The notes beneath the pieces are model-generated. The model was not told where the DNA came from. It ran no database searches and saw nothing but the letters and a program-made list of their open reading frames with translations. From the NCBI GenBank assembly GCA_963805645.1, contig CAWDVA010000007.1:1-64000 (forward strand): 64,000 nt of DNA, in the 5' to 3' direction. Source of the DNA: CAVXEH01 sp963805645. Lineage in GTDB: Bacteria; Chloroflexota; Limnocylindria; QHBO01. The translations under genes and the position numbers were made by a program. Below are positions 40,334 through 50,787 of the stretch, in pieces (the first letter of the stretch is position 1; every line of letters begins with the position of its first letter).

Positions 40334-43300
40334 AAGGCCCGGGTCGCGGATCCTGCCCTGCCTCGATCGCGGCCAGCTCCCGGTGCAGCCGCGCGGCAAG
40401 GAGCTGGTTGCCATGCCGCTCCTCCTCTGCAATGGCCGCACCCCACTCGTTGGCCGCATCGGCACGTCGTCCCATCACCAGCAGCACATCGCCAAGCGCC
40501 AGGTGTGCAATACACGGAAGATGGAAGTACTCCGATGCCTCAGCCTGCGCGACGGCGTCACGCGCCATGACCTCGGCCTCCGCCAGGCGGGACCGGTGGG
40601 CCAGGATGCGCGCTCGCGCCCCGCGCAGCTCCACCTGCGTGACAATGTCGTCGCTGGCGCCGGCTTCGGCAGCAATGTCGCACGCCACCTCCGCCTCATC
40701 GGCGCGCCCGAGATCGAGCAGGGCAGTGGCGAGCTCGGTTGCGGCGGTCGACAGGTAGCCGCGCTCGCCCATGGCCTGAAGGGCCTCCACGACGCGCCGC
40801 AGCTTGCGGACCGCCTCCTCGGCGTCGCCTGCCCACCAGTCCGCGGTGGCGTCGAAGTAGTTCGCGGACGCGGTCAGCACGTTGCCCAGCTCCAGGCTCA
40901 TTGAGCGGAACTGGTCATCCAACTCCGCCGCGCGCAGTCGATCGCCGCGCATACCGCTGATGAAGGCTTCGGCGCCCAGGGCCGCGGCTTCGAGCCACAG
41001 GATCCCGTTCGCCCTGGCAAACTCCCGGCTTTCCCGAACCATGGCCTCACTGGTGTCCACGTTCGACCCGCGGCTCATGTTGTGCGCAGCGCCCCGGCTG
41101 CCGAGAAGGCGCGCCTGCAGGCCCAGGTCTCCCGCGTCCCGCGCGTACGTGAGCCCCTCCTCCGCGAGACGCTGCGCCTCCGCCAGGTGACCCACGAACC
41201 AGTTCAGCTCGGACTGCGCCGCCAGGGCCTGCGCGATGCCGGCGGGTTCACCGATGCGCCGCCGTATCGCCAGCGCCTCCTCGACTCGAGGCCCCACCTC
41301 CGCGCCGCCCATTCCCTGTTGGAAGAGCGGTTGCGTCTGTTCGAGCGCAGCCGCGCGCGTCTCGGGCGGGGCATCGGGGGCGGCCAGGACCGTCTCGACG
41401 GCCGCGACGGCTTCCTGCGTACGGCCGGCTCGCGCGAGGGCGGCGGCCAGCACGGGAAGGCTGCGCAGCCGCTCGAGGTCGTCCGGCCCGCGCAGATCGA
41501 CGGCTCGTTCGAGCAGCCGGATCACCGAATCCATGTCACCCACGGCGCTCGCGCGTTGCGCCGCGGCCTCGAGGTGCGCAGCCGCACGTCTGGCGAGCGC
41601 CTGAGCCGCTGGCGCATTCCCGCCGATCTCCCCGCTGAGGCGGGCGGCTTCTGCCAGGTGATGCCCCACAACCTCGTGGAGCGGATCCGCTTGTCCGCTG
41701 CGCGTCCGCTCCAGCCAGCCCGCAAACAGCTCATGGAGACGGGCTCGCTCGTGCTTCGGGAGCGCCTCGTAGGCGGCGTCGCGAACGAGCTGGTGCCGGA
41801 ACCGGAAGCGGAGCTCTTCGCCGGGTTCGTCACCGAAGGCCAGCTCCTCTTCTTCCTCTTGTCGGACCAGTTCCTTGCGGACGAGGGCCAGCAGCCGCGT
41901 GAGCAGCTCGGGACGGTCCCCCAGAGGCGTGAGCTCGCCCACTTCGGAGGCCCCGAACTGGCGGCCGATGACCGCACCGCGACCCAACGCGGCTCGCTCC
42001 GGCACCGGCAGCCTGTCGAGCCTTGCGGCAAGCAGCAGCTCGATGGTGGCGGGCACCGGGATCTCATCGGGGGTTCGCGCCACCTGGAAGCTGCCGTCGG
42101 CGCCCACCAGCACGCCTTCGTCTGCGAGCATCGAGACCAGCTCCTCCACGAAGAGCGGGTTGCCCTCCGCGGCGGACGCGATCTTGCGGAACAGCGCCTC
42201 CGGCAGGTCTGCGCCTGCCAGGTTGGCGAGAATCTCGCGCACGGCCTGCTCGTCGAGTGGTTCCAGGAGCAGCGTCGTGGCATTGAGCTTCCCGCCGCCC
42301 CAGGATGGCCGCACCTCCAGCAGCTCGGGACGGGCAAGCGTCAGCAACAGGATCGGTGCGTCGCGCGCCCAGTCGGCCACGTGCTCCACGAGGTCCAGGA
42401 AGGTGGGCGTGCCCCAGTGGATGTCGTCGAAGACGACGACCAGCGGCGCGCGGGACGCCATAGCCTCGAAGAGGCGCCGGACGGCCCAGAACGTCTCCTG
42501 GCTGCCGCTTGGCACGGCATCCTCGATGGCGCCGATGATCGCCGCGACCCGCCGAGCAATCAGCTCCGCGCGCGGCACGGCTCCCACCAGGGCTGTCAGC
42601 CGCGCGACCGCCTGCTCGGGCGGATCCTCATCGGTGATTCCCGCCGCCGACCGCAACGCCTCCGCCAAGGGCCAGTAGGTGATGGTGTCGCCGTACGAGA
42701 GGCAGCGGCCGCGGATGATCGTCGCACCGGTCAGGCGCCCGAGGAATTCGTGCACGAGCCGGGACTTACCGACGCCTGCGAGCCCCAGGACAGTGACCAG
42801 CTGCGGCGCACGCTCGTCTCTGGAGCGGCTCGCCGCATCCAGGAGGATGTGCAGCTGGCGGTCGCGGCCCACCAGCGGACTGTCGAAGTGGCGCCCCTCC
42901 ACCGTCATCGGCCCGACTCCGAGGACGCGCCAGGGCGACATTGGCTCCGCCTTCCCCTTCAGCTCGACGGGAGGGGCCTGCTCCGAGAGAACGGCGTGTC
43001 GCACGAGCCGATGCGTCGCCGGCCCAATCAGCACCTCGTCGGCGCCGGCCACCTGCTCGAGGCGCGCGGCAGTGTTGACGACGTCCCCGGTGGCCAGCGA
43101 CTGGTGCGTGGACGCCTCGCCCGCGACCACCTCGCCGGTGTTGATCCCCGTTCGGATCACCAGCTGGACGCCCCAGCGAGCCTGGAGATCGCGGTTGAGG
43201 ACCACGAGGGCCGACTGCATGTCCATGGCCGCCCGCACCGCGCGCAGCGCGTCGTCCTCGTGGATCTGTGGAATGCCGAAGACCGCCATCACCGCATCGC

Positions 43301-43568
43301 CGATGAACTTCTCGACGGTTCCCTCGTGCCGTTCGATGGCCACCCGCATTGCGTCGAAGTAGCGCTGCATCACCTCGCGCAGCGCTTCCGGATCCAGCCG
43401 CTCGCCGAGCGGCGTGGAGCCGACGACATCGGTGAAGAGAACCGTCACGCGCCGCCGCGTCTCGGCCGCGCGCTGCCCGGCGCCCTCTTCGGAGAGCGGC
43501 CGGCCGCAGCTCAGGCAGAAGCGAGCCCGCTCGGGGTTCTGCTCGCCACAGCTCGGGCACGCAGGCAT
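40323..43568 (-). CDS. Large cyclase-AAA-repeat regulator with N-terminal zinc ribbon
   Basis: 1081 aa. Seen: zinc ribbon CPSCGEQNPERARFCLSCG (C4, C7, C18, C21), class III cyclase core (D47 in LFTDVVGS, D91 in IGDAVMAVF, N165/R169 in DVVNTAARL), Walker A GLAGVGKS (262-269), Walker B VVVFDDIHWG, and a long C-terminal helical repeat region (TPR-like). Such proteins are common in Actinobacteria and Chloroflexota and may sense peptides or proteins. TACACT lies 6 nt before the ATG. Overlaps the DUF72 end by 11 nt, convergent. Confidence 0.85.
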   Translation of the reverse strand: MPACPSCGEQNPERARFCLSCGRPLSEEGAGQRAAETRRRVTVLFTDVVGSTPLGERLDPEALREVMQRYFDAMRVAIERHEGTVEKFIGDAVMAVFGIPQIHEDDALRAVRAAMDMQSALVVLNRDLQARWGVQLVIRTGINTGEVVAGEASTHQSLATGDVVNTAARLEQVAGADEVLIGPATHRLVRHAVLSEQAPPVELKGKAEPMSPWRVLGVGPMTVEGRHFDSPLVGRDRQLHILLDAASRSRDERAPQLVTVLGLAGVGKSRLVHEFLGRLTGATIIRGRCLSYGDTITYWPLAEALRSAAGITDEDPPEQAVARLTALVGAVPRAELIARRVAAIIGAIEDAVPSGSQETFWAVRRLFEAMASRAPLVVVFDDIHWGTPTFLDLVEHVADWARDAPILLLTLARPELLEVRPSWGGGKLNATTLLLEPLDEQAVREILANLAGADLPEALFRKIASAAEGNPLFVEELVSMLADEGVLVGADGSFQVARTPDEIPVPATIELLLAARLDRLPVPERAALGRGAVIGRQFGASEVGELTPLGDRPELLTRLLALVRKELVRQEEEEELAFGDEPGEELRFRFRHQLVRDAAYEALPKHERARLHELFAGWLERTRSGQADPLHEVVGHHLAEAARLSGEIGGNAPAAQALARRAAAHLEAAAQRASAVGDMDSVIRLLERAVDLRGPDDLERLRSLPVLAAALARAGRTQEAVAAVETVLAAPDAPPETRAAALEQTQPLFQQGMGGAEVGPRVEEALAIRRRIGEPAGIAQALAAQSELNWFVGHLAEAQRLAEEGLTYARDAGDLGLQARLLGSRGAAHNMSRGSNVDTSEAMVRESREFARANGILWLEAAALGAEAFISGMRGDRLRAAELDDQFRSMSLELGNVLTASANYFDATADWWAGDAEEAVRKLRRVVEALQAMGERGYLSTAATELATALLDLGRADEAEVACDIAAEAGASDDIVTQVELRGARARILAHRSRLAEAEVMARDAVAQAEASEYFHLPCIAHLALGDVLLVMGRRADAANEWGAAIAEEERHGNQLLAARLHRELAAIEAGQDPRPGPSTT

Positions 43569-43648
43569 GAGCGGAGTGTACTTGTCATGAGTCGTCAATT
43601 GACCCGTCCACAACAGCATTGCGCGCCGCCATCGGCTAGTGTCATGCC

Positions 43649-44011
43649 ATGACTGCCAGCGCTCCCATCACGGTCGCCTACTTCTATCGCATCCGCTGGG
43701 GCTTCCACGATGAGTGGTGGGAGCTCTTCACGCGCAACCACTACCCAATCCTGGCGGAGCAGGTCGGCAGCGGTCGGCTGCTCGAGGTGAAGGCATACGG
43801 ACCGCGCTTCCACGGTGACGGCGGCGCCGGCTGGACGTTCCTCGTCACCATCACCTACCGCGACTGGGCCGCGATCCAGGACCATGCCGAGCCCGAGATC
43901 GCCCAGCGCCTGTTCCCCGACCAGGATCGCTATCGCGCCGAGGAACGGCGCCGTTTCGAGCTGGTCGACGCGCACTGGGACATTCCCCTCGAGGAGCGTC
44001 CCCTGCCGTGA
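43649..44011 (+). CDS. Uncharacterised small alpha/beta protein
   Basis: 120 aa. Seen: VAYFYRIRWGFHDEWWELFT, HYPILAEQVGSGRLLEVKAY, WTFLVTITYRDWAAIQDHAE, which resembles a dimeric alpha/beta-barrel (EthD/NIPSNAP-like) pattern, but similarity is too weak to assert. TAGTGT lies 6 nt before the ATG. Its stop overlaps the start of the next gene by 4 nt. Confidence 0.65.
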   Translation: MTASAPITVAYFYRIRWGFHDEWWELFTRNHYPILAEQVGSGRLLEVKAYGPRFHGDGGAGWTFLVTITYRDWAAIQDHAEPEIAQRLFPDQDRYRAEERRRFELVDAHWDIPLEERPLP

Positions 44012-44805
44012 CCCGGCGCCGGCTGGTCGCCATGCTGCTCGTCACCGCCCTGGGAGCCACGGCCTGCGGTGCTGCGCCATCGGCCCCGCCTGCCACCCCG
44101 TCGACGGTCGCGAGTCCCTCGCCATCGCCCACGATGACCCCCACGCCGCAGCCCACCGACACGCCCTCGCCCACGCCCTCCCCGACCCCGGACCAGGCCG
44201 ACGTGCCCCTCTTCCAGGCCGGCGCCCAGCTCAAGACCCTGACCACCCTCCGGTTGCGCGATCTCCCCGGCACCCGCTGGGGCACCAGTGCCAACCTCCC
44301 GCCCGGCGCGCTGGTGCAGGTTGTGCTTGGTCCCATCCGCACCGACGGCTACGGCTGGTACCTGGTGCGCGACGTGGATCCGGCGGCGCCGACCTTCAAC
44401 GAGGGCTGGCTGGCTGCCGGCTTCCTGCCCGACGCCTTCCTTGCTCCCAGCGGTGCCACGCCCAGCCCGCAGCCGACGGACCCGGTCTTCGTGGCCGGCT
44501 ACGCGCAGACCGCGAGCGCCGACTTCGGGCCCTTCCGGGTCGAAGGCAGCACGGCGCTGCGCTGGGCGGTGACCGTCCCCATCGGCGCGCAGGCGGGATC
44601 CACCTGCACCTTCACCGGCTCGCTGAAGCCCGCAAACGGCGACCCGGTCGTCTTCCTGACCACCACCGTGCTTCCCCAGGAGCCTGCGCCGGGCACCACC
44701 CAGCCGAGCTTCTTCGCCCAGCACCCCACCCTGACCGGAGACGTGTTCCTGCACGTGGACTCCGACTGCAGCTGGGCGGTGACGGTGGTCCGCCTCCCGC
44801 TCTGA
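44008..44805 (+). CDS. Lipoprotein with Pro/Thr linker and SH3-like domain
   Basis: 265 aa. Seen: lipobox GATACG (Cys at residue 20), a Pro/Thr/Ser-rich linker of about 40 residues, then an SH3b-like repeat (LTTLRLRDLPGTRWGTSANL, YGWYLVRDVDPAAPTFNEGW), and a beta-rich C-terminal domain. Exported and membrane-anchored; binding role inferred. GTG start overlaps the upstream stop (GTGA). Confidence 0.7.
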   Translation: MTRRRLVAMLLVTALGATACGAAPSAPPATPSTVASPSPSPTMTPTPQPTDTPSPTPSPTPDQADVPLFQAGAQLKTLTTLRLRDLPGTRWGTSANLPPGALVQVVLGPIRTDGYGWYLVRDVDPAAPTFNEGWLAAGFLPDAFLAPSGATPSPQPTDPVFVAGYAQTASADFGPFRVEGSTALRWAVTVPIGAQAGSTCTFTGSLKPANGDPVVFLTTTVLPQEPAPGTTQPSFFAQHPTLTGDVFLHVDSDCSWAVTVVRLPL

Positions 44806-44832
44806 GCCGCCGGCGCGGCCCCAGGCCGAGCC

Positions 44833-46152
44833 TCAGGCCGATGCCGGGACCCGCACCTCGAACCGTGCCCCGCCACCGGGTCGCTGCGCCGCGCTGATCG
44901 TCCCGGCGTGGCGCTCGGCGATCCACGACGCGATGGCCAGCCCCAGCCCCAGCCCACCCACCGGGGCATCTGCGGCCCGCCAGAAGCGCTCGAACACGCG
45001 CGCCTCCTCCCCGGGCGGCAGCCCCGGGCCGGTGTCGTCGACCCGCAGCAGGGCAGATGGCCCGTCGCGTGCGACCGACACGTCCACGCGGATCGAGCCG
45101 CCGCCGTGGCGAATGGCGTTGTCGATGAGAATCACCGCCAGCTGGCGCAGGCGCGCGAAGTCGCCGGTGACCTCGGTGGGCACCGCGTCCAGCGACAGCT
45201 GCACCCCGCGCTCCTGGGCCAGCGGAGTGAGCTCGCCCAACGCCGCCGCGGCGGCATCGGCCAGGTCGACCGGAGCGTGCTGGAGCTCCACCACGCCGGA
45301 GTCCGCCCGGGCCAGCACCAGCAGCCCGTCGACCAGATCGGTCATGTGCCCCACCTCGGCGTGCATGTCCTCCAAGGCCGTGCCCACCTGGCTCACCGCG
45401 GCGTCCGGGTGGCGCTGCAGGTCCTCGATCGAGGCACGCAGGACGGTGATGGGGGTGCGGAGCTCGTGGGAGGCGTCCGCCGCGAACTCGCGCTGGCGGC
45501 GCAGCGACTCGCGAATGGGGACCAGGGCGCGCTGGGCATACAGCCAGCCGCCGGCCAGGGCCAGGATCAGGGCACCGAAGCCGCCCACCAGCAGCACCAG
45601 CAGGAGGGTCCGAAGCGTGCTCTCCTCCGCGGTGCGGAAGGCGACGACCTGGACCACGTACCTGCCGTTGGGCAGGTCGACCGGCACCGACAGGACGCGG
45701 GCCGATGTCCCCCCGAGCTGCTCCACGCGCATGTCGTCCTGTCCGGAGTCGCGGACCGCCTGCACCGCCGCCTGCACCGGCAGGTCTCGTGCGATTGCGT
45801 CCCTGGGGACCCAGGCCACGTTGCCGGGCGTGATGATGGTGCCAATGGTGCCCGAGGCAGGGCCGCCGATCGCCAGGCCGATGGTGCCGTACACGTCGGC
45901 ATCCGGGACCAGCGGCCGGCTGAGCCGCTGCAATGCCACCTGGACGGCAGCGGCACGGGTCCGCAGGGCGGACTCGGTGGTATTGGCAAGGTTCGCCGCG
46001 GTCGTGGCATAGATCGCCCCGCCAAGCACCAGCAGGATGGCCAGGGTGATGGCGCCGCTCCATGCGACCAGCCGCCATCGGACCCGGTTCAGCAGGCGCG
46101 CGTCGCCGGGTGTCGCCGGGTCGTCGAAGGGTGGTCGGCGGAAGACACCCAT
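44833..46152 (-). CDS. Sensor histidine kinase
   Basis: 439 aa. Seen: two membrane helices (about 32-52 and 180-205) flanking an external domain, HisKA with ADASHELRTPITVLRASIED (phosphorylated H229), N-box LIDNAIRHGG and G-boxes VDDTGPGLPP and GLGLAIASWIAERH. It follows the response regulator by 1 nt, as expected for a cognate pair. Signal unknown; the operon begins with a MacAB-like transporter and a secreted OB-like protein, which may feed the sensor. Confidence 0.92.
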   Translation of the reverse strand: MGVFRRPPFDDPATPGDARLLNRVRWRLVAWSGAITLAILLVLGGAIYATTAANLANTTESALRTRAAAVQVALQRLSRPLVPDADVYGTIGLAIGGPASGTIGTIITPGNVAWVPRDAIARDLPVQAAVQAVRDSGQDDMRVEQLGGTSARVLSVPVDLPNGRYVVQVVAFRTAEESTLRTLLLVLLVGGFGALILALAGGWLYAQRALVPIRESLRRQREFAADASHELRTPITVLRASIEDLQRHPDAAVSQVGTALEDMHAEVGHMTDLVDGLLVLARADSGVVELQHAPVDLADAAAAALGELTPLAQERGVQLSLDAVPTEVTGDFARLRQLAVILIDNAIRHGGGSIRVDVSVARDGPSALLRVDDTGPGLPPGEEARVFERFWRAADAPVGGLGLGLAIASWIAERHAGTISAAQRPGGGARFEVRVPASA

Positions 46153-46153
46153 C

Positions 46154-46852
46154 TCAGCCGTCGCTCACGGCGCGGTCCGGAGCCAGGAGCCGGTACCCCA
46201 CCCCGCGCTCCGTTCGGATCCGTTCGCCACCGGCCGTCCCGAGCTTCTCACGGAGCAGGTGGACGTACGCGTCCACGGTGTTCGGGGTGACCGCCACCCC
46301 GTACGGCCAGGCGGCGTCCAGCAGCTGGTCGCGGGAGAGCGCCTGGCCGGGGTGACGCAGGAAGCACTCCAGGAGCGAGAACTCGCGCGGCGACAGGGAC
46401 ACGGGTCGATCTGCGACGGTCACCTCACGCAGCGCCTCATCGAGGACGATCGGGCCGTTCACCAGCCGTGCAGACCGCCGCGTCGGCGCCCGTCGCCGCC
46501 GACCCAGGGCCCGCAGCCGCGCTGCGAGCTCCTCGTAGGCGAAGGGCTTGACGAGGTAGTCGTCGGCACCCGCGTCAAGGCCGCGTACCCGATCGTCGAT
46601 CGCGTCCCGGGCGGTCAGCATCAGGATCGGCACCGAGCTTCCGCCGGCTCGCAGCTCGCGCGCCACCTCCAGGCCGGAACGGTCCGGCAGGCCCACGTCC
46701 AGGATCACGGCATCCAGGCCATCGGTCAGGCGCGCCAGCTCCAGCGCGGACCGCGCGTCGCCGGCCTCCTCCACGACATGACGGTCCACGCCAAGGAGAC
46801 GGACGAGCAGACGCCGCAGCCGGTGATCGTCCTCGACGACGAGCAGGTGCAT
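46154..46852 (-). CDS. OmpR/PhoB-family response regulator
   Basis: 232 aa. Seen: receiver with VVEDDHRLRRLL, phospho-acceptor D52 (VILDVGLPD), conserved Lys in LVKPFAYEEL, then winged-helix domain (SLSPREFSLLECFLRHPGQA, TVDAYVHLLREKLG). Pairs with the kinase gene that follows. Likely regulates the transporter operon itself; a promoter target was not identified. Confidence 0.93.
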   Translation of the reverse strand: MHLLVVEDDHRLRRLLVRLLGVDRHVVEEAGDARSALELARLTDGLDAVILDVGLPDRSGLEVARELRAGGSSVPILMLTARDAIDDRVRGLDAGADDYLVKPFAYEELAARLRALGRRRRAPTRRSARLVNGPIVLDEALREVTVADRPVSLSPREFSLLECFLRHPGQALSRDQLLDAAWPYGVAVTPNTVDAYVHLLREKLGTAGGERIRTERGVGYRLLAPDRAVSDG

Positions 46853-46886
46853 GGGCGAACTATCGCACCCCGGAGCCCGGAGCCAC

Positions 46887-47552
46887 CTACGAGCCGGTGA
46901 CGGTGACGTCCGTCGCCGGCACGGTCACCGAGCCAGTGCCGGTGCCGCCCTGGCCCAGCAGACCACGCAGGCCGTTGGCGCCCCCGATCTGGACGATGAC
47001 GGACTTGCCGTTCGACACATCCGACGACGAGCCGCTCACCTGGGTGTGGTACGTGGTGGACGAGCTGGTCTGGACCTGCACGGTTCGTCCGTTGTCGAGC
47101 TGGATGGTGACGATGTCGCCGTCGACGCTGGTGACCGTTCCGCGCAGCTCGATCCCCCTATTGGCGCCGCCGAAGAAGCCGCCTCCGTTGGCGCCATTGG
47201 CGCCAGGAAACGTCCCGGTGCCACCGCGGAAGGCGCCGTTGCCGGCACCGCCGTTGAACGCCCGCCCAAAGCCGTCGGCGTTCGCCGTTCCGGACGGGGC
47301 CGTCACGCGACCCACCGCGAAGGCGATACCCGCCACCGCCACGACCGCGGCGGCGGCCAGCAGGATCGAGGTCAGCGTGACCCTGCCGCGAGGCCTGGCG
47401 GCGGCCACGGAGAAGACGGCCGGATTGATCGAGGGCGGAGCGCTGAAGACCGGCGGCGGCGCAGGCGCCGCGGCCTCGGGCACAGCGGTCGCCGAGGCGT
47501 CCGCAGGCGATGGTGGGTTGACGGGCTGCTGCTCGGGCGTATCGGTGCTCAT
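46887..47552 (-). CDS. Membrane-anchored DUF5666-like protein with Gly/Asn-rich linker
   Basis: 221 aa. Seen: Pro/Ala-rich N-terminus, a membrane helix (ILLAAAAVVAVAGIAFAVG), a Gly/Asn/Phe-rich linker, and a C-terminal OB-like domain (IELRGTVTSVDGDIVTIQLD, SSDVSNGKSVIVQIGG) as in DUF5666. The linker composition also occurs at the C-terminus of the adaptor protein of this operon. 13 nt after the permease stop. Ligand unknown. Confidence 0.7.
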   Translation of the reverse strand: MSTDTPEQQPVNPPSPADASATAVPEAAAPAPPPVFSAPPSINPAVFSVAAARPRGRVTLTSILLAAAAVVAVAGIAFAVGRVTAPSGTANADGFGRAFNGGAGNGAFRGGTGTFPGANGANGGGFFGGANRGIELRGTVTSVDGDIVTIQLDNGRTVQVQTSSSTTYHTQVSGSSSDVSNGKSVIVQIGGANGLRGLLGQGGTGTGSVTVPATDVTVTGS

Positions 47553-47565
47553 GCGTGCGGAATCC

Positions 47566-48773
47566 TCATTCGTAGCGAAGCGCGGTGACGGGGTCCAGGC
47601 GCGCCGCCTGGCGCGCTGGCCAGACCCCGAAGACGATGCCCACCGCCAGGCTGAAGCCCACGGCGAGCAGGACGGTGACCGGACTGAAGGCGAACCCCCA
47701 CCCGGCGATGATGCCAATGACCCACGAGGCGCCCAGGCCCAGCCCAATGCCCAGCATTCCGCCCAGCAGTGACAGGGTCAGCGCTTCGACCAGGAACTGG
47801 GCCAGGATGTCGCGGCGCCGTGCGCCGATCGCCTTGCGCACACCGATCTCGCGCGTCCGCTCCCGGACGCTGACGAGCATGATGTTCATGATCCCGATGC
47901 CGCCCACCACCAGTGAGATCGAGGCGATGCCGGCGAGCAGGATGGTGAGCAGCCCCGAGATCGAGCTGACCGTGCCCAGCAGCTGCGCCTGGTTGGCGAT
48001 GGTGAAGTCATCGGTCCCGCCGGCGGGAATTCGGTGCCGCGCCTCGAGGGTGGCCGTGATGGTGTCCTGGGCCACGCTGATCTGGTTGGCGTTCGTCACA
48101 CTGACATAGATGGCCCGGACCCCATCACCCGATGCGAAGTGGCTGCGCATGGTGCTCATGGGGATCAGCACCTGGTCGTCCTGGCTGGCGAACCCCACGC
48201 TGCCCTTGGGTTGCAGGATGCCGATCACCTCGAACGGGATGCCGTCGATGGTGATGGTCCTGCCCAGGTCGCTCTGTCCCAGCCCCAGGTCGCCGGCAGT
48301 CGTGGCACCCAGCACGGCAACGCGCAGGGACGCCGCATCGGCGGCATCGGTCAGGAACGAGCCCTGCCAGATCTGGTAGTTGCGGACAGTCAGGAAGGAC
48401 GGCGTGGTCCCCACGATGGAGGTGGTGGTGTTCTGTGTGCCCGAGATCACCAGGCCGTTGGTCGCGATCTCCGGGGCGACCGCCGCGATGCCCTGCAGCT
48501 GACCGATGGCGGCCGCATCCTCCGACGTGAGCGTGGTGGCGGAACCCGCCGCTCCAAAGGTCCCGGCGTTGAAGACGCGACCGGGGTTGATGGTCAGCAG
48601 GTTGGTGCCCAGCCCCTCGAGCTGGTTGGTGATACCGCGAGTGGCACCATCGCCCACGCCGACGAGCGCGATGACCGCGCCGACGCCGATCACCACACCG
48701 AGCATGGTGAGCGCTGCGCGCAGGCGGGCCGCGGCCAGCCGCGAGACGGCGAGATGCAGCAGCTCCAGCACGC

Positions 48774-48777
<4 letters not shown>
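47566..48777 (-). CDS. MacB-like ABC permease (FtsX type)
   Basis: 403 aa. Seen: N-terminal helix (ALTMLGVVIGVGAVIALVGV), a large external domain of about 220 residues, then three helices (LTILLAGIASISLVVGGIGI, REIGVRKAIGARRRDILAQF loop, LSLLGGMLGIGLGLGASWVI). Layout is that of MacB/LolC permeases, but the ATPase is a separate gene. Part of the six-gene operon; ATGA overlap with the ATPase. Confidence 0.9.
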
Positions 48778-49477
<700 letters not shown>

Positions 49478-49481
<4 letters not shown>

Positions 49482-50671
49482 CGCCCGAATGCCCTGCCGC
49501 CGCCGGTCACCCCGCGCAGGCCGCCGCCGAAGCCACCACCCAGGCCGCCGAACCCGTTGCCGGTGGTCGTCGTGCTGCCGCTGCTGGCGTTGGACACGCC
49601 CACCACGACCCGGTCACCCACCGATACCCCGGACGTCACCTCCGTGAGGGTGCTGGTGATCAGGCCCACCTGGACCGGGACGTCGGTGACGGACCCGGTC
49701 GCATCCATGACGCGGACGGAATAGCTGCCGGTCTGCCCCAGCAACGCAATCGACGGGACGGCGACCGCGTCGGTTGCCTGTGCGATGGTGATGGAGACGC
49801 TGACGCTCATCCCCGAGCGTGCGCTGGCCGGCGCCGAGGTCAGGCCCACGGTGACGGCGTAGGTCACCACGGAGCTGTTCCCGCCAGACGCCGTCGGCGA
49901 GATGGCCGTCACCGTCCCGCTGGCGGTGGAGTCGATGGCGGTGATCGCGACGGAAGCCGCCTGGCCCAGCTTCACGTTGGGGAGGTCGGTTTCCGTGACG
50001 CTGATCACGGCCTGCAGCCCGCCGCCGTCAACAACGATCGCGTCGCCGGATGGTGCGTTGGTGCCGGCAATGACGTTGACGGCTTCCACGATCCCGTCCG
50101 TCGGAGCCGTGATGGTGGCGAGGGCCCTCTCGGACTCGAGGTTGGCCCTGGTCGCGGTCGCGTTCGCCACCGCGTTCTTGGCGTTGTAGTACTGCGTTCT
50201 CGCCTGCCAGATCGCCTGACTCGTGGTGGCGGCCGAGAGGTTGGAGGCCGCCTGGTCGAGCTGCGCCTGCGCCGATGCGAGGGAGTTGGTCGCCTGGGTG
50301 ATCTGGCTGTCGATCGAGCTCGCGTCGGCCGTCGCCAGGGTGTCCCCCTTCTTGACGACGTCCCCCGGTGCGACGGCGACGGTCTTCACCGGCCAGGTCG
50401 TGCTGCTGCCCCCGCTGCCCGCTGCCGAGCTCGCAGCGCTGGAGCTCGGACCCAGGATCGCCGCGACCTGCCCGAAGGCCAGCCCATAGCGAGTCACCGG
50501 TGCCAGCGTCCCGTTGGCGGCGATGTCGCTCGTGACCGTCGCCCGCGTCACCTGCGCGGTCAGGTACTGGTTGCTTCCCGTCGAGGCCGCTCCCGGCCGA
50601 ACGAGCACCACGACAATGGCCGCGACTCCGACCAGCACGAAGAGTCCGGCCCCGACCAGCTTCCATCTCAT
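49478..50671 (-). CDS. Membrane-fusion (MacA-like) adaptor protein
   Basis: 397 aa. Seen: N-terminal membrane helix (LVGAGLFVLVGVAAIVVVLV), a lipoyl-like half (VKTVAVAPGDVVKKGDTLAT), a helical hairpin (SLASAQAQLDQAASNLSAAT), the second half (ATITAPTDGIVEAVNVIAG), a beta-barrel domain, and a Gly/Phe-rich C-terminal tail. Works with the MacB-like pair to export peptides or lipids. The ATG at 50671 begins at the helix; upstream in-frame codons lack conservation. A perfect inverted repeat lies 56 nt upstream. Confidence 0.88.
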
Positions 50672-50726
50672 GGCCGCCGAGCCTGCTCCCCGACCCTGAA
50701 TGGACTCTGAAAGCGCTCGCGCGTCG

Positions 50727-50751
50727 GTCACGACAGCCGAGCTGTCGTGAC
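50727..50751. promoter_or_regulatory. Perfect inverted repeat between the mac operon and the nuclease gene
   Basis: GTCACGACAG (50727-50736) and CTGTCGTGAC (50742-50751) are perfect 10-bp arms with a 5-nt spacer. It lies in the divergent region, so a repressor here could act on both genes. It does not match an actinobacterial LexA box. Confidence 0.6.
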
Positions 50752-50769
50752 AATCGGTAGGCTTGCCGC

Positions 50770-50787
50770 ATGCGGGGGACACCCTAG
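50770..50787 (+). other. Five-codon upstream reading frame abutting the nuclease start
   Basis: ATG CGG GGG ACA CCC TAG ends exactly before the ATG at 50788 (TAGATG). TAGGCT (50758-50763) lies 6 nt before the first ATG, so transcription may start on the mini-frame and the nuclease would be made by re-initiation. Inferred. Confidence 0.45.

Noticed and set aside
41082..43652. Long plus-strand frame across the cyclase-AAA regulator
   Set aside because: Antisense to a gene with zinc-ribbon, cyclase and Walker motifs; no recognisable protein.
50727..50751. Inverted repeat considered as a LexA (SOS) box
   Set aside because: Arms GTCACGACAG/CTGTCGTGAC do not contain GAAC-N4-GTTC or CTGT-N8-ACAG at the right distance.
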